A stretch of 64,000 nucleotides of DNA from positions 4,588,001 through 4,652,000 of the forward strand of contig NC_019966.1 of the NCBI RefSeq assembly GCF_000328565.1, given 5' to 3'. The notes below the pieces were generated by a model. It did no database searches, was not told the origin of the DNA, and saw nothing but the letters and a program-made list of their open reading frames with translations. A program made the translations under genes and the position numbers. Numbering within the stretch: position 1 is the first letter of the stretch; each line of letters begins with the position of its first letter. This document shows, piece after piece, positions 32,846 to 41,237 of the stretch. This stretch comes from Mycobacterium sp. JS623. GTDB lineage: Bacteria; Actinomycetota; Actinomycetes; Mycobacteriales; Mycobacteriaceae.

Positions 32846-33655
32846 GTGACCGAGACGGCGGAGCTAGTAACCTACCGCGTCGAGCCCGCAGAAACCGGTG
32901 CCGACGGCCGGGTCGCCTACCTGACACTGAACGACCCACAACGACGCAACGCGTTGTCTGACGCCCTGCTGGATCAGCTAGGCGCGCTATTGAATCGCGC
33001 AGCGTGCGATTCCGCGGTCCGGGTCATCGTGCTCACCTCCTCGCACCCGCGTGTTTTCTCCTCCGGGGGCAACCTCGACGCGTTTGCCGACGAACGGGCC
33101 ACGATCGTCAAATACGAAGGGCTGGCACGCTTCTCCACCCTCTACCGCACCCTGACCAGCATCGGCAAACCGATCGTATGCGCAGCCAACGGCGATGTGC
33201 TGGCCGGAGCGCTGGGCATTGCCCTGGCGTGCGACCTCGTCATCGCCAAGGAGTCGATCCGGCTGGGCTGTCCCGAAATCAACGTCGGCGCCTTCCCGTT
33301 CATGATTTCGGCGTTGATCTTTCGCGCCACGGGCCGGCTTGTCGCCAATGAACTGATGATGACCGGCCGGCTGCTCAGCGCCCCCGAGGCGGCCGCGGCC
33401 GGGCTGGTCAACAAGGTGGTGCCCGACGCCGAATTCGACGACGCCGTACGCGCCTGGGTGGCCGACATCGCCGGCAAGTCACCGTTATTGATGGGAATGG
33501 GCAAGCGTGCATTGGCCGCGAGCAGGGACCTGCCGCTGGATTCTGCGCTGGACTACCTTCAGGCCCAGCTCGCGCTTGCCTTCACCACTGACGACCTGAC
33601 CGAAGGCGTGCGAGCCTTCAAAGAGAGGCGCCCCCCGCAGTGGCGCAACACGTGA
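32846..33655 (+). CDS. Enoyl-CoA hydratase/isomerase-family protein with one catalytic glutamate
   Basis: 269 residues from GTG 32846, behind AGGAGG. It is a crotonase with FSSGGNLDAF forming the first oxyanion strand. At the two hydratase positions it has Gly124 (AGALGIALACD) and Glu144 (LGCPEINVG). The single glutamate pattern occurs in isomerases, hydrolases and DmdD-like hydratases, so the reaction is unclear. It is coupled to the upstream oxidoreductase. Confidence 0.8.
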   Translation: MTETAELVTYRVEPAETGADGRVAYLTLNDPQRRNALSDALLDQLGALLNRAACDSAVRVIVLTSSHPRVFSSGGNLDAFADERATIVKYEGLARFSTLYRTLTSIGKPIVCAANGDVLAGALGIALACDLVIAKESIRLGCPEINVGAFPFMISALIFRATGRLVANELMMTGRLLSAPEAAAAGLVNKVVPDAEFDDAVRAWVADIAGKSPLLMGMGKRALAASRDLPLDSALDYLQAQLALAFTTDDLTEGVRAFKERRPPQWRNT

Positions 33656-33684
33656 GGACAGCGATCTATCCCCCATTCGAGTGA

Positions 33685-33713
33685 TTGCCGGTTCGGTCTG
33701 ACCATTCTACGAT
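33685..33713 (+). promoter_or_regulatory. CoA-ligase promoter with GntR/FCD operator in its spacer
   Basis: TTGCCG (33685-33690), a 17-base spacer containing GGTCTGACC (33695-33703), and TACGAT (33708-33713). The operator starts four bases after the -35 and ends four before the -10, the same geometry as the hydrolase promoter at 27540. Transcript start is expected near 33720, leaving a leader of about 55 bases. Confidence 0.65.
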
Positions 33714-33775
33714 TGGACGAATTGGTGCCGCCGGTGCGCCGTCAGGAGGCCGGTCCGAGAACGAGGAATTGCGCG

Positions 33776-35479
33776 ATGAAGCCCAGCCCGTACACCGACC
33801 GCTACAGTCCACAACAAGTCGAGGACTACTACCGCACGGGCCAGTGGTCCGCGGAGAATTTCCATGACCTGCTGGCCCTGCGGGCGCAGGAAAACCCCGA
33901 CAAGGTCTTCGCGACGGACGGCACACGGTCGCTGACATTCGGGGAACTCTTCGACGCCGGTCAGCGCCTGGCCGTCGGTCTGCACCGCCAGGGCTTGCGA
34001 CGCGGCGACGCCGCCGCCGTGCAGTTGCCCAACTGGGTCGAGTTCATCCAGGTGCTGGCCGCGCTGTCACGACTGGGCGTCATCATGGTCCCGATCATGC
34101 CGATCTACCGGCACGAGGACGTGGGCTACGTGCTGTCCAACGCTGGGATACGGACGGTGTTCACGCCGGCGCACTTCAGCAAATTCGGCTATCTGGACAT
34201 GTATCTGGATCTGCGCCGAGAGCACCCGGACCTGACCATCGTCGTCGCCCGTCCCGACAGCGTCGCCCAGGCCGTGGTCGACGCCGACGACGCCGTGTTC
34301 GCTCTGCAGGACCTTGAGGCCGACACCGACGACGACAGCGCCCGACGCGAACTGAACGACCCGCCCAGTCCTGACGACCCGTTCGTCATCGTGTACACCT
34401 CCGGAACCACCTCGCGCCCAAAGGGCTGTGTGCACACGTTCAACACCTACTGTGCAGGCGCGCGCGCCCTGGTGGGGCCATTCGGCTACACCGACTCCGA
34501 CGTTCAATTCGGGCCCTCACCCATCGCCCACACCACCGGGCTTGTCACCAGCGTGTTGGTGCCCATGCTCACCGGAGCGGCGACCCACGTTATGGCCAAG
34601 TGGGATCCGGCCCGCGGCATCGAGGAGATTTCCCGCTTCGGCTGCACCGCGGCCGTGACGGCCCCGACGTTTCTGCAGACCCTGTTGTCGGAATACGACA
34701 CGGCACGCCACGATCTGTCATCGCTGCGACTGTGGACGTGCGCAGGCGCCCCGATTCCCGCCGCGGTCGTGGAGCGGGCCGGCGCAACGCTTCCCAACAT
34801 CAAGGTGCTCAGCCTCTACGGCCGCAGCGAAAACCTGGTCACCACTACCTGTTCAGTAGACGACGACGTAACACGCGCCTTGACCTCCGACGGCACGCCG
34901 GTGCCGGGTGCCGAAGTCAAGATCGTCGACGACAGCGGTAGCGAGGTACCTCGCGGCGCCGAGGGCGACATCGCTTACCGCGGGCCCGCCCACATGATCG
35001 AATACCTCGACAACGCCGAGGAAACCGCGGCGTTGTTCACCCCGGACGGCTTCTCCAAGTCCGGCGATCTCGGCAGGATGACCGACGACGGATACGTGCG
35101 GGTAACCGGCCGGACAAAGGACATCGTCATCCGCGGCGGCATGAACATCAGCGTTCGCGAAATCGAGGACCATCTGGCCCACCATCCCGCACTGCGGGCC
35201 TACTCGGTGGTCGGCATGCCCGACGAGCGCCTCGGCGAGAAAGTGTGCTGCTTCGTGGTCACCGCTTCAGGACATGACGCCCCCACTGTCGAGGAACTGC
35301 GCGAGTTCCTGCTCGAGAAGGGCATGCCGATCCAAAAAACACCAGAACGTGTTGTGGCCGTGCCCGCCCTGCCGATGACGGCGACCGGCAAGGTACTCAA
35401 ACATGAGCTGCGCAAAGACATCGAACGGCGCCTCCACGAGGAAGCCGCACAGGCCAGACAAGTTGCGAGTGCCAACTGA
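33776..35479 (+). CDS. AMP-forming acid-CoA ligase, cyclohexanecarboxylate-CoA ligase-like
   Basis: 567 residues from ATG 33776, with GAGGAA upstream; the extra upstream codons overlap the promoter. ANL-superfamily motifs are complete: FVIVYTSGTTSRPKGCVHTF (phosphate-binding loop, about 225), LYGRSEN, SGDLGRMTDDGYVRVTGRTKDIVIRGGMNIS (hinge and A8 region), and the C-terminal TATGKVLKHELR lysine. Overall it resembles the AliA type that activates cyclohexanecarboxylate in Rhodopseudomonas, and related 2,3-dihydroxybenzoate-type ligases. With BadH- and BadI-like proteins in the window, an alicyclic acid is a sensible substrate. The acyl-CoA dehydrogenase start overlaps its stop. Confidence 0.82.
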   Translation: MKPSPYTDRYSPQQVEDYYRTGQWSAENFHDLLALRAQENPDKVFATDGTRSLTFGELFDAGQRLAVGLHRQGLRRGDAAAVQLPNWVEFIQVLAALSRLGVIMVPIMPIYRHEDVGYVLSNAGIRTVFTPAHFSKFGYLDMYLDLRREHPDLTIVVARPDSVAQAVVDADDAVFALQDLEADTDDDSARRELNDPPSPDDPFVIVYTSGTTSRPKGCVHTFNTYCAGARALVGPFGYTDSDVQFGPSPIAHTTGLVTSVLVPMLTGAATHVMAKWDPARGIEEISRFGCTAAVTAPTFLQTLLSEYDTARHDLSSLRLWTCAGAPIPAAVVERAGATLPNIKVLSLYGRSENLVTTTCSVDDDVTRALTSDGTPVPGAEVKIVDDSGSEVPRGAEGDIAYRGPAHMIEYLDNAEETAALFTPDGFSKSGDLGRMTDDGYVRVTGRTKDIVIRGGMNISVREIEDHLAHHPALRAYSVVGMPDERLGEKVCCFVVTASGHDAPTVEELREFLLEKGMPIQKTPERVVAVPALPMTATGKVLKHELRKDIERRLHEEAAQARQVASAN

Positions 35480-36672
35480 TGGACCTCAAAGACAGCCCCG
35501 CCGAGGCTGAATTCCGAGCCAAAGCACGCGCCTGGCTGCAGGACACGGTGCCGCAGCTGGGCGGGCCCGAACCCGCGCGCCTGGAGGACAAGCTCGACTA
35601 CTGGCGCAACTGGCAGCGGCTTCTGTTCGACGCCGGCTATGCAGGCCTGTCCTGGCCGACGGAATACGGTGGCGGAGGCGCGGACGCCAAACTGCGCGCG
35701 ATCTTCAATGAGGAACTCGATCGGGCCGGCGCACCCGAACGGCTCAACATCATCGGCGAGGACTTCGCAGGACCGACGATCATCCAGTTCGGCACCCCCG
35801 AGCAGCAGCAGCGCTACCTGCGACCCATCCTCACCGGCGACGAGCTGTGGTGTCAGCTGTTCTCCGAACCCGAGGCGGGCTCCGACCTGGCCTCCTTGCG
35901 AACCTCGGCCACCAAGGTGGACGGCGGGTGGCGCATCCAGGGCCAAAAGATCTGGACCAGCCGCGCCCAGCTGGCGGCCCACGCGATCCTGCTGGCGCGA
36001 ACCGGCGGCGGAGAGCGCCATCGCGGAATCACCTATTTCCTGCTGCCCATGGACGCCGCCGGCGTCGAAGTCCGTCCTCTGTCACACATGCTGGGCGAGG
36101 CCGAATTCAACGAAGTTTTCCTCGACGACGTGTTCGTCCCCGACGAGGGTGTCCTCGGGGAGGTCGACGACGGCTGGAAAGTCGCGATGGGCACCCTGGC
36201 CTTCGAGCGGGTAGCGATTGCCACCGGTCGGGTCAACACCACCGGCGCGGTCAACGACCTGATCGAGGAGATCGCCAACCGCACCACCGAGCAGGGCTCC
36301 CCGCTCGGCGCCGACCCGCTGGTGCGGCAACGGATCGCCGACCTCTACGGGCGGGCGCTGGTGCACTACCTGATCGGGCAGCGGGTGATCACCGGAGCGG
36401 CCGGGGACGGGCCGCCGGGTCCGGTGACCTCCATCGGCAAGCTGTTCTTCTGCCCGTTGGTCGAGGACATCGCAGATTTCGGGCTGGAGCTCGACGAGAT
36501 GGGCGGCCAGTTCGCGCTCGCCGAAAAGGGTTCCGCCGACCCGTCGTCAGCCAATACCGCGCGGTGGCTGCGGTTGGCCTATCAGGCCCGCGGCACCGCC
36601 ATCGCCGGTGGCTCGACGTTCATCCAGCGCAACATCGTCGCCGAGCGCATTCTCGGCATGCCGAAGAGCTGA
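35479..36672 (+). CDS. Acyl-CoA dehydrogenase (FadE-type)
   Basis: 397 residues with ATG overlapping the ligase stop. It has LFSEPEAGSDLASLRTSA, GQKIWTSRAQLAAHAILLARTGG and the C-terminal AIAGGSTFIQRNIVAERILGMPKS. The catalytic base is probably the Glu in TLAFERVAIATG, the isovaleryl-type position. Coupling to an acid-CoA ligase suggests it makes the alpha,beta-double bond in the freshly formed CoA thioester, like AliB/BadJ. Confidence 0.87.
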   Translation: MDLKDSPAEAEFRAKARAWLQDTVPQLGGPEPARLEDKLDYWRNWQRLLFDAGYAGLSWPTEYGGGGADAKLRAIFNEELDRAGAPERLNIIGEDFAGPTIIQFGTPEQQQRYLRPILTGDELWCQLFSEPEAGSDLASLRTSATKVDGGWRIQGQKIWTSRAQLAAHAILLARTGGGERHRGITYFLLPMDAAGVEVRPLSHMLGEAEFNEVFLDDVFVPDEGVLGEVDDGWKVAMGTLAFERVAIATGRVNTTGAVNDLIEEIANRTTEQGSPLGADPLVRQRIADLYGRALVHYLIGQRVITGAAGDGPPGPVTSIGKLFFCPLVEDIADFGLELDEMGGQFALAEKGSADPSSANTARWLRLAYQARGTAIAGGSTFIQRNIVAERILGMPKS

Positions 36673-36687
36673 CATCCCGAGGTCAAC

Positions 36688-38658
36688 GTGACGAGTTATC
36701 AGTGGAATCCGACCAACGCCTACATCGAAGGTGCCAACATCACACGGCTAGCCCGCGCGCACCGCCTCGCCGGCATCGACGAACTGCGGTCGCGTTCGGT
36801 TCAGGACGCGGCGTGGTATTGGGATGCCGTCGTCACCGATCTAGGCCTGCGGTTCCGCTCCCCCTACAGCCGAGTGTTGGATCTGCGCAACGGAATTGAA
36901 CATCCCGACTGGTTCGTCGACGCGACACTGAATATCGTCGACTCCTGTCTGTTGCATTGGCGCGACGATGCTCCTCACCGCGTCGCCGTCGTGCACGAAG
37001 ACGAGGCCGGCCAGGTACGCCAACTCACGTTCGCTCAGCTGGCAGACCAGGTGGCACGCGCCGCAAATGGATTGCGCGAGCTGGGAATCGGCCCCGGCGA
37101 CGCCGTCGCGATATATCTGCCCATGATCCCCGAGGCGGTCATCGCCTGTTATGCGGTGGCCGCCCTCGGCGCGGTGCTGGTCCCGCTGTTCTCCGGTTTC
37201 GCCTCCGCGGCGATCGCCTCGCGCGTCGAAGACGCCGCGGCCAAGGCGGTCATCGTGGCCGACACCACCGTGCGGCGCGGGCGCGCGTTGCCGCTCCTAC
37301 CACAAGTTAACGATGCACTGGCCCACTGCCCGAGCGTGCAGCACGTGGTCGTAGTACCCAACGGGGCAGAGGAACCCCCCAAATACGTTGGCGCGCAGAT
37401 GGTTTTGTGGTCACAGCTGACCCACCGCGACGCCGCGCTGGTGCCAGTGGACCTCGACGCCATGCACCCGCTGCTGCTCGCGTACACATCGGGCACCACC
37501 GGCAAGCCCAAGGGGGCCGTGCACACCCACGCCGGTTTCCTGGTGAAGACGGCCAGCGAGGTCGCCTACTCATTCGATGTCAAACCCGGCGGCGTGTTCT
37601 GCTGGATCACCGACATGGGCTGGATCATGGGGCCGCTGTCGATATTCGGCACCCACGCCAACGGCGCGACACTGATGTTGTACGAGGGATCACCAGACAG
37701 ACCCGACAACTCTCGGCTGTGGCGGCTCGTAGAGCGCCACCAAGTCACCATGCTCGGCGTGTCCCCCACCCTGGTGCGTGCGCTGCGCTCAGCTGACGTT
37801 TCCCAGATGCCCGACCTGTCAACGGTGCATGTGCTGGGCTCGACCGGCGAACCATGGGACCCCGAGTCCTACGAGTGGCTGGCCCGCGACGTGTTCGACG
37901 GACGCGTACCCGTGATCAACTTCTCCGGCGGCACCGAGGTCGGCGGATCGTTTCTCGCGCCATACCCGGTCGAACCCATTCGCAGTTGCTCATTAGGCGG
38001 TCCATCGCTCGGCATGGACGTCGACGTCCTCGACGACAACGGCCGATCCGTCCGCGGGCAGGTCGGCGAGCTCGTGTGCCGGCAGCCGTGGCCGTCGATG
38101 ACGCGTGGGATTTGGCAAGACGACCACCGCTATATTCAGGCGTACTGGTCACGGTTCCCGAGCATCTGGACGCATGGCGACTTCGCGATGGTCGACGATG
38201 ACGGTCAATGGTTCATTCTCGGGCGTTCCGATGATGTCATGAACGTGGCCGGTAAGCGGCTGGCGCCCGCAGAAGTGGAATCGGTGATGATCACCCATCC
38301 GCGAGTCGCCGAGGCGGCCGCGGTCGGTGTGCCCGATTCCGCCAAAGGGGAAGCGGTGTGGGCATTTTGGGTCTCGAGATACGACGACGTCGATCCCGAG
38401 ACGGCCGATCAGGTGGGTGCTGAGCTAGCCGCTTTGGTCGCGCGCGAGCTTGGGAAGCCGTTCAAGCCGTCGCGGGTGTGGCAAGTCAGCGCGCTGCCCA
38501 AGACGCGATCGGCCAAGATCATGCGCCGCGCCATACGAGCCGCCGCGCTCGGCACAGATCCTGGGGACCTCTCCGGCGCCGAGAACCCCGACGCCGTCAG
38601 CGAGATTCGCCGACTCGTCGCAGACCAGACGACACCCCTCGACGTCAAGGCCAGGTAG
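36688..38658 (+). CDS. Acetyl-/acyl-CoA synthetase family protein
   Basis: 656 residues from GTG 36688, with GAGG upstream, 15 bases after the dehydrogenase. It is an ACS-type enzyme with a long N-terminal domain, LLLAYTSGTTGKPKGAVHTH (about 265), CWITDMGWIMGPLSIFG, INFSGGTEVGGSF, WFILGRSDDVMNVAGKRLAPAEVES and the C-terminal PKTRSAKIMRR lysine. Acetyl- and propionyl-CoA synthetases share this architecture. It probably activates a short or medium acid released by the pathway. It is the last gene of the ligase operon and convergent with gntR. Confidence 0.83.
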   Translation: MTSYQWNPTNAYIEGANITRLARAHRLAGIDELRSRSVQDAAWYWDAVVTDLGLRFRSPYSRVLDLRNGIEHPDWFVDATLNIVDSCLLHWRDDAPHRVAVVHEDEAGQVRQLTFAQLADQVARAANGLRELGIGPGDAVAIYLPMIPEAVIACYAVAALGAVLVPLFSGFASAAIASRVEDAAAKAVIVADTTVRRGRALPLLPQVNDALAHCPSVQHVVVVPNGAEEPPKYVGAQMVLWSQLTHRDAALVPVDLDAMHPLLLAYTSGTTGKPKGAVHTHAGFLVKTASEVAYSFDVKPGGVFCWITDMGWIMGPLSIFGTHANGATLMLYEGSPDRPDNSRLWRLVERHQVTMLGVSPTLVRALRSADVSQMPDLSTVHVLGSTGEPWDPESYEWLARDVFDGRVPVINFSGGTEVGGSFLAPYPVEPIRSCSLGGPSLGMDVDVLDDNGRSVRGQVGELVCRQPWPSMTRGIWQDDHRYIQAYWSRFPSIWTHGDFAMVDDDGQWFILGRSDDVMNVAGKRLAPAEVESVMITHPRVAEAAAVGVPDSAKGEAVWAFWVSRYDDVDPETADQVGAELAALVARELGKPFKPSRVWQVSALPKTRSAKIMRRAIRAAALGTDPGDLSGAENPDAVSEIRRLVADQTTPLDVKAR

Positions 38659-38708
38659 CCTGCGCCGAAGTGGCACGGACCGCTTCAGACCTTTATGGGC
38701 GCGTGTAT

Positions 38709-39455
38709 TTAGTCATCGACGATGATGGCGTCACGTTCGTCGACGGCAAGTGCCGCCTTGGCGTAGCTGTGGACATGGCGACGCATGCGGCGCGCGGCTG
38801 CCTCCGGGTCACCGTTGCGAATCGCGGTTGTGATCGATTTGTGTGCGCGTTGGGTGACGGAGCGCACACCGTCGTCGACGAACGCGGCATTCTCGGTTCC
38901 GGTATAGATGGCCTGCGACAACGCGGTCATGAATCCGATGAGTAGTTCGTTGTGGCCGGCCATGGCCACACCGACATGCCAGTCGAGATTGGCCTGCAGG
39001 AATGCCGGCAGGTCCGCGTCGGGATCGGCGATGTCCTTGTTCGCTTTGTCGAGCACCGCCAGGTCGTCATCAGTGCGGTTGCGCGCAGCCAGCTCGGCGC
39101 AGAACGGTTCGAGGGCTTCGCGGGTCTCCATCAGATCAGCCAGCCTGATCCTCTGACCGCGGATCATCATGCTCACCGAGTTGGCCATCGACTTCGTCGT
39201 CGGACGCTGGACAAAGGCGCCGCCCGCCCGACCAGCCCTGACCCGGACCAGGTTCTGCACCTCGAGGATGCGCAAGGCTTCCCGGACTGTGGCACGGCTC
39301 ATCTGTGTCTGCTTGACGAGCTCGCGTTCTGCTGGAAGCGCCGTGCCCTCGACCAACTCTCCGGAGAGGATCCGCTCACGAAGTTCGCGTGCCAACACAT
39401 CGGAGGCCTTCGGCACGTCCACCGGGGTGAGCAAGACAGTCGATCGTGGTTCCAT
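38709..39455 (-). CDS. GntR-family transcriptional regulator, FCD (FadR) subfamily
   Basis: 248 residues. The N-terminal winged helix is clear: SDVLARELRERILSGELVEGTALPAERELVKQTQMSRATVREALRILEVQNLVRVRAGRAGGAFV (about 18-83). The C-terminal all-helical FCD domain has the metal- or ligand-binding pattern Asp-(x)-His in NLDWHVGVA, a later HKSI and HVHSYAK. FCD regulators are usually repressors released by a carboxylate or acyl-CoA ligand and bind TGGTCNGACCA-like palindromes. Such sites occur at seven promoter regions here, including its own, so it is the best candidate for control of the catabolic genes. Confidence 0.9.
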   Translation of the reverse strand: MEPRSTVLLTPVDVPKASDVLARELRERILSGELVEGTALPAERELVKQTQMSRATVREALRILEVQNLVRVRAGRAGGAFVQRPTTKSMANSVSMMIRGQRIRLADLMETREALEPFCAELAARNRTDDDLAVLDKANKDIADPDADLPAFLQANLDWHVGVAMAGHNELLIGFMTALSQAIYTGTENAAFVDDGVRSVTQRAHKSITTAIRNGDPEAAARRMRRHVHSYAKAALAVDERDAIIVDD

Positions 39456-39487
39456 TGCGCTTCCTCCCGCACACTTTTCGGCCTAAA

Positions 39488-39504
39488 GGTAAGACCCAAT
39501 GTAC
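39488..39504 (-). promoter_or_regulatory. Probable autoregulatory operator of gntR
   Basis: On the minus strand TACATT (39499-39504, possible -10) is followed by G and GGTCTTACC (39488-39496), which fits GGTNNNACC with one arm change. It lies 33 bases before the gntR start. A further half site, GGTCAGAAT, is at 39506-39514. Confidence 0.5.
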
Positions 39505-39604
39505 CGGTCAGAATATTGGCCTCGCGTCAGATGGCGCCAAGCCGCGCCGCGTTGTCTCGGTGGGCAACGACCATCGGCGTCTGGCCTGCGGGGGCTGGAC
39601 CGCT

Positions 39605-40063
39605 TCAGAAGACCATCCTGGCGATGATCTCGGCGACCGCGGCGGGCTTATCCGAGCCGTCGAGCTCAACGGTCTGTCGCACGGTCAGGTCGACCGTGGT
39701 GTCGTTGACCATCCTGGCGTCCATGAGATCCGATCGCACCCGAACGCGGCTTCCCGCAGGCACCGGCGCCAGAAATCGCACCTTGTTGAGCCCGTAGTTG
39801 ATGCCCATCTTGGCATTGTCGACGCGGTAGTTGTCCTTGCTCAACGCCGGAATGAGAGACAGCGTCAGGAAGCCGTGGGCAATGGTTGTGCCGTAAGGGC
39901 TTTCGGCTCGGGCTCGATCGACATCGACGTGTATCCACTGACGGTCGCCCGTCGTGTCGGCGAAAGCGTCAATACGGTCCTGATCGACAGCGGTCCACGC
40001 CGAGACGCCGAGTTCTTGACCGACGGCGTCGACGGCCTCAGCGATGGATGCAATAACGCGCAC
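39605..40063 (-). CDS. MaoC-like (R)-enoyl-CoA hydratase
   Basis: 152 residues from GTG 40063. Hot-dog-fold hydratase with the R-hydratase motif FADTTGDRQWIHVDVDRA, giving the catalytic Asp and His, and then TIAHGFLTLSL. It hydrates trans-2-enoyl-CoA to the (R)-3-hydroxy form. Its size matches single-domain mycobacterial MaoC proteins. It lies between the gntR gene and the badI-like gene, separated from the latter by a pntB fossil; transcription is probably from the badI promoter. Confidence 0.87.
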   Translation of the reverse strand: MRVIASIAEAVDAVGQELGVSAWTAVDQDRIDAFADTTGDRQWIHVDVDRARAESPYGTTIAHGFLTLSLIPALSKDNYRVDNAKMGINYGLNKVRFLAPVPAGSRVRVRSDLMDARMVNDTTVDLTVRQTVELDGSDKPAAVAEIIARMVF

Positions 40064-40101
40064 CTCTCACCTCTCTCGTAGAAGTCGAGCTGCCCCGATT
40101 G

Positions 40102-40254
40102 GGACCGTTTCATCACCTTGGAAATCACATTGGCCAGTGCGGAACCGGAAACGACGAGTAACAAGCCGACACCGACCAACACCGCATTGTCCAGCACGAA
40201 ACCCGCTACTGCCGTGGACAATCCGGCGTAGGCGTTGAACAGCCAGATCACCAT
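40102..40254 (-). pseudogene. Fossil of NAD(P) transhydrogenase beta subunit (pntB)
   Basis: About 51 codons in frame read MVIWLFNAYAGLSTAVAGFVLDN, continuing to SGSALANVISKVMKRS. These align with the PntB segment LLNAMTGLSAAAAGLALNN...SGSILTNLMAKAMNRS before the NADP-binding domain. The rest of pntB (about 420 residues) and pntA are missing. The frame is still uninterrupted, so loss was recent, or a short membrane peptide persists. It sits between badI-like and maoC. Confidence 0.75.
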
Positions 40255-40330
40255 TGGCGCAAGCGATGGCCTGACCTCGTCAGTCACCAACCCGCGCTGT
40301 TCTGCGTTGAACATCGCCGCAACATCCCGC

Positions 40331-41125
40331 TCAGTTGCCCCGGTAGGCAGCGAATTCGGGGACGCGCTTTTCGTTGAACGCGGCCACACCCTCCTGCGCT
40401 TCGGGCGTGTCGCCGAAGAGCTTCAGGCTCGAGTACGCCATCTGGCCCATCGACGCGAACTGCTCAGTGTCAGTGTTGAAGGACTGCTTCAGAATCTTCA
40501 ACGCCGTCGGCGAAAGCATTAGAATTTCATCGGCCCACGCCCGCACCTCGGACTTGAGCTCGGCGGCCGGCACCACCTTGTTCACCAGTCCCCACTCGGC
40601 GGCCTGCTGCGCCGAGTAACGCCGGCACAGGAACCAGATCTCGCGGGCTCGCTTTTCGCCGACCACGCGCGCGAGAAAGCCGGTGCCAAACCCGGCGTCA
40701 AATGATCCGACCCGGGGACCGTTCTGTCCGAACACCGCGGTGTCGGCGGCGATGGTCAGGTCGCAAATCACGTGCAGCACATGGCCTCCGCCGATCGCGA
40801 ACCCGTTCACTGCGGCGATGACCGGCTTGGGCACGTCACGGATCACCCGGTGCAACGTGTCCACCTCGAACAGGCCCGTCTCTGACGGGCCGTAATCGCC
40901 GGTTTCGGCGCGTTGCTTCTGATCGCCTCCCGTGCAGAACGCCTTCTCACCTGCGCCTGTCAAACATATGACGCCGACCTCCGGGCTCCCCCACGCCAGC
41001 TTGAATGCCCGGATCAGCTCGTCGAGCGTGCGCGCACGAAATGCGTTGTACCGCTCGGGTCGGTTGATCGTGATCCACGCCAGGCCGTTGTCGACCTCAT
41101 AGGTGATGTCGGTGAACTCGGTCAT
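40331..41125 (-). CDS. badI: 2-ketocyclohexanecarboxyl-CoA hydrolase-like ring-opening enzyme (BadI)
   Basis: 264 residues from ATG 41125, with GAGGAGAGG upstream. It is a MenB-family crotonase closer to BadI than to MenB: ITYEVDNGLAWITINRPERYNAFR, AGEKAFCTGGDQ, VIRDVPKPVIAAVNGFAIGGGHVLHVICDLTIAADTAVFGQNGPRVGSFDAGFGTGFLARVVGEKRAREIWFLCRRYS. Rhodopseudomonas BadI has nearly the same blocks. BadI hydrolyses 2-ketocyclohexanecarboxyl-CoA to pimeloyl-CoA, the reverse of a Dieckmann condensation, and needs no oxygen. The promoter carries a GntR-type operator. A true MenB homologue is at 28509-29423. Confidence 0.85.
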   Translation of the reverse strand: MTEFTDITYEVDNGLAWITINRPERYNAFRARTLDELIRAFKLAWGSPEVGVICLTGAGEKAFCTGGDQKQRAETGDYGPSETGLFEVDTLHRVIRDVPKPVIAAVNGFAIGGGHVLHVICDLTIAADTAVFGQNGPRVGSFDAGFGTGFLARVVGEKRAREIWFLCRRYSAQQAAEWGLVNKVVPAAELKSEVRAWADEILMLSPTALKILKQSFNTDTEQFASMGQMAYSSLKLFGDTPEAQEGVAAFNEKRVPEFAAYRGN

Positions 41126-41175
41126 CAGTTGCCTCTCCTCGTTGAAAGCCACTCCACAGGCGGTCAAACCGTTAT

Positions 41176-41212
41176 GGTCATACCATATTACCAAACGCCG
41201 GTGCCTGGACAA
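41176..41212 (-). promoter_or_regulatory. badI promoter with GntR/FCD operator
   Basis: On the minus strand TTGTCC (41207-41212), a 16-base spacer and TAATAT (41185-41190) are followed directly by GGTATGACC (41176-41184), an operator over the start point; flanking bases extend the palindrome to ATGGT-N3-ACCAT. A second GGTNNNACC (GGTCAAACC as read on the plus strand, 41162-41170) lies just downstream. Confidence 0.6.
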
Positions 41213-41237
41213 ACAAGGCGCTGGCGTGATGCACGTC

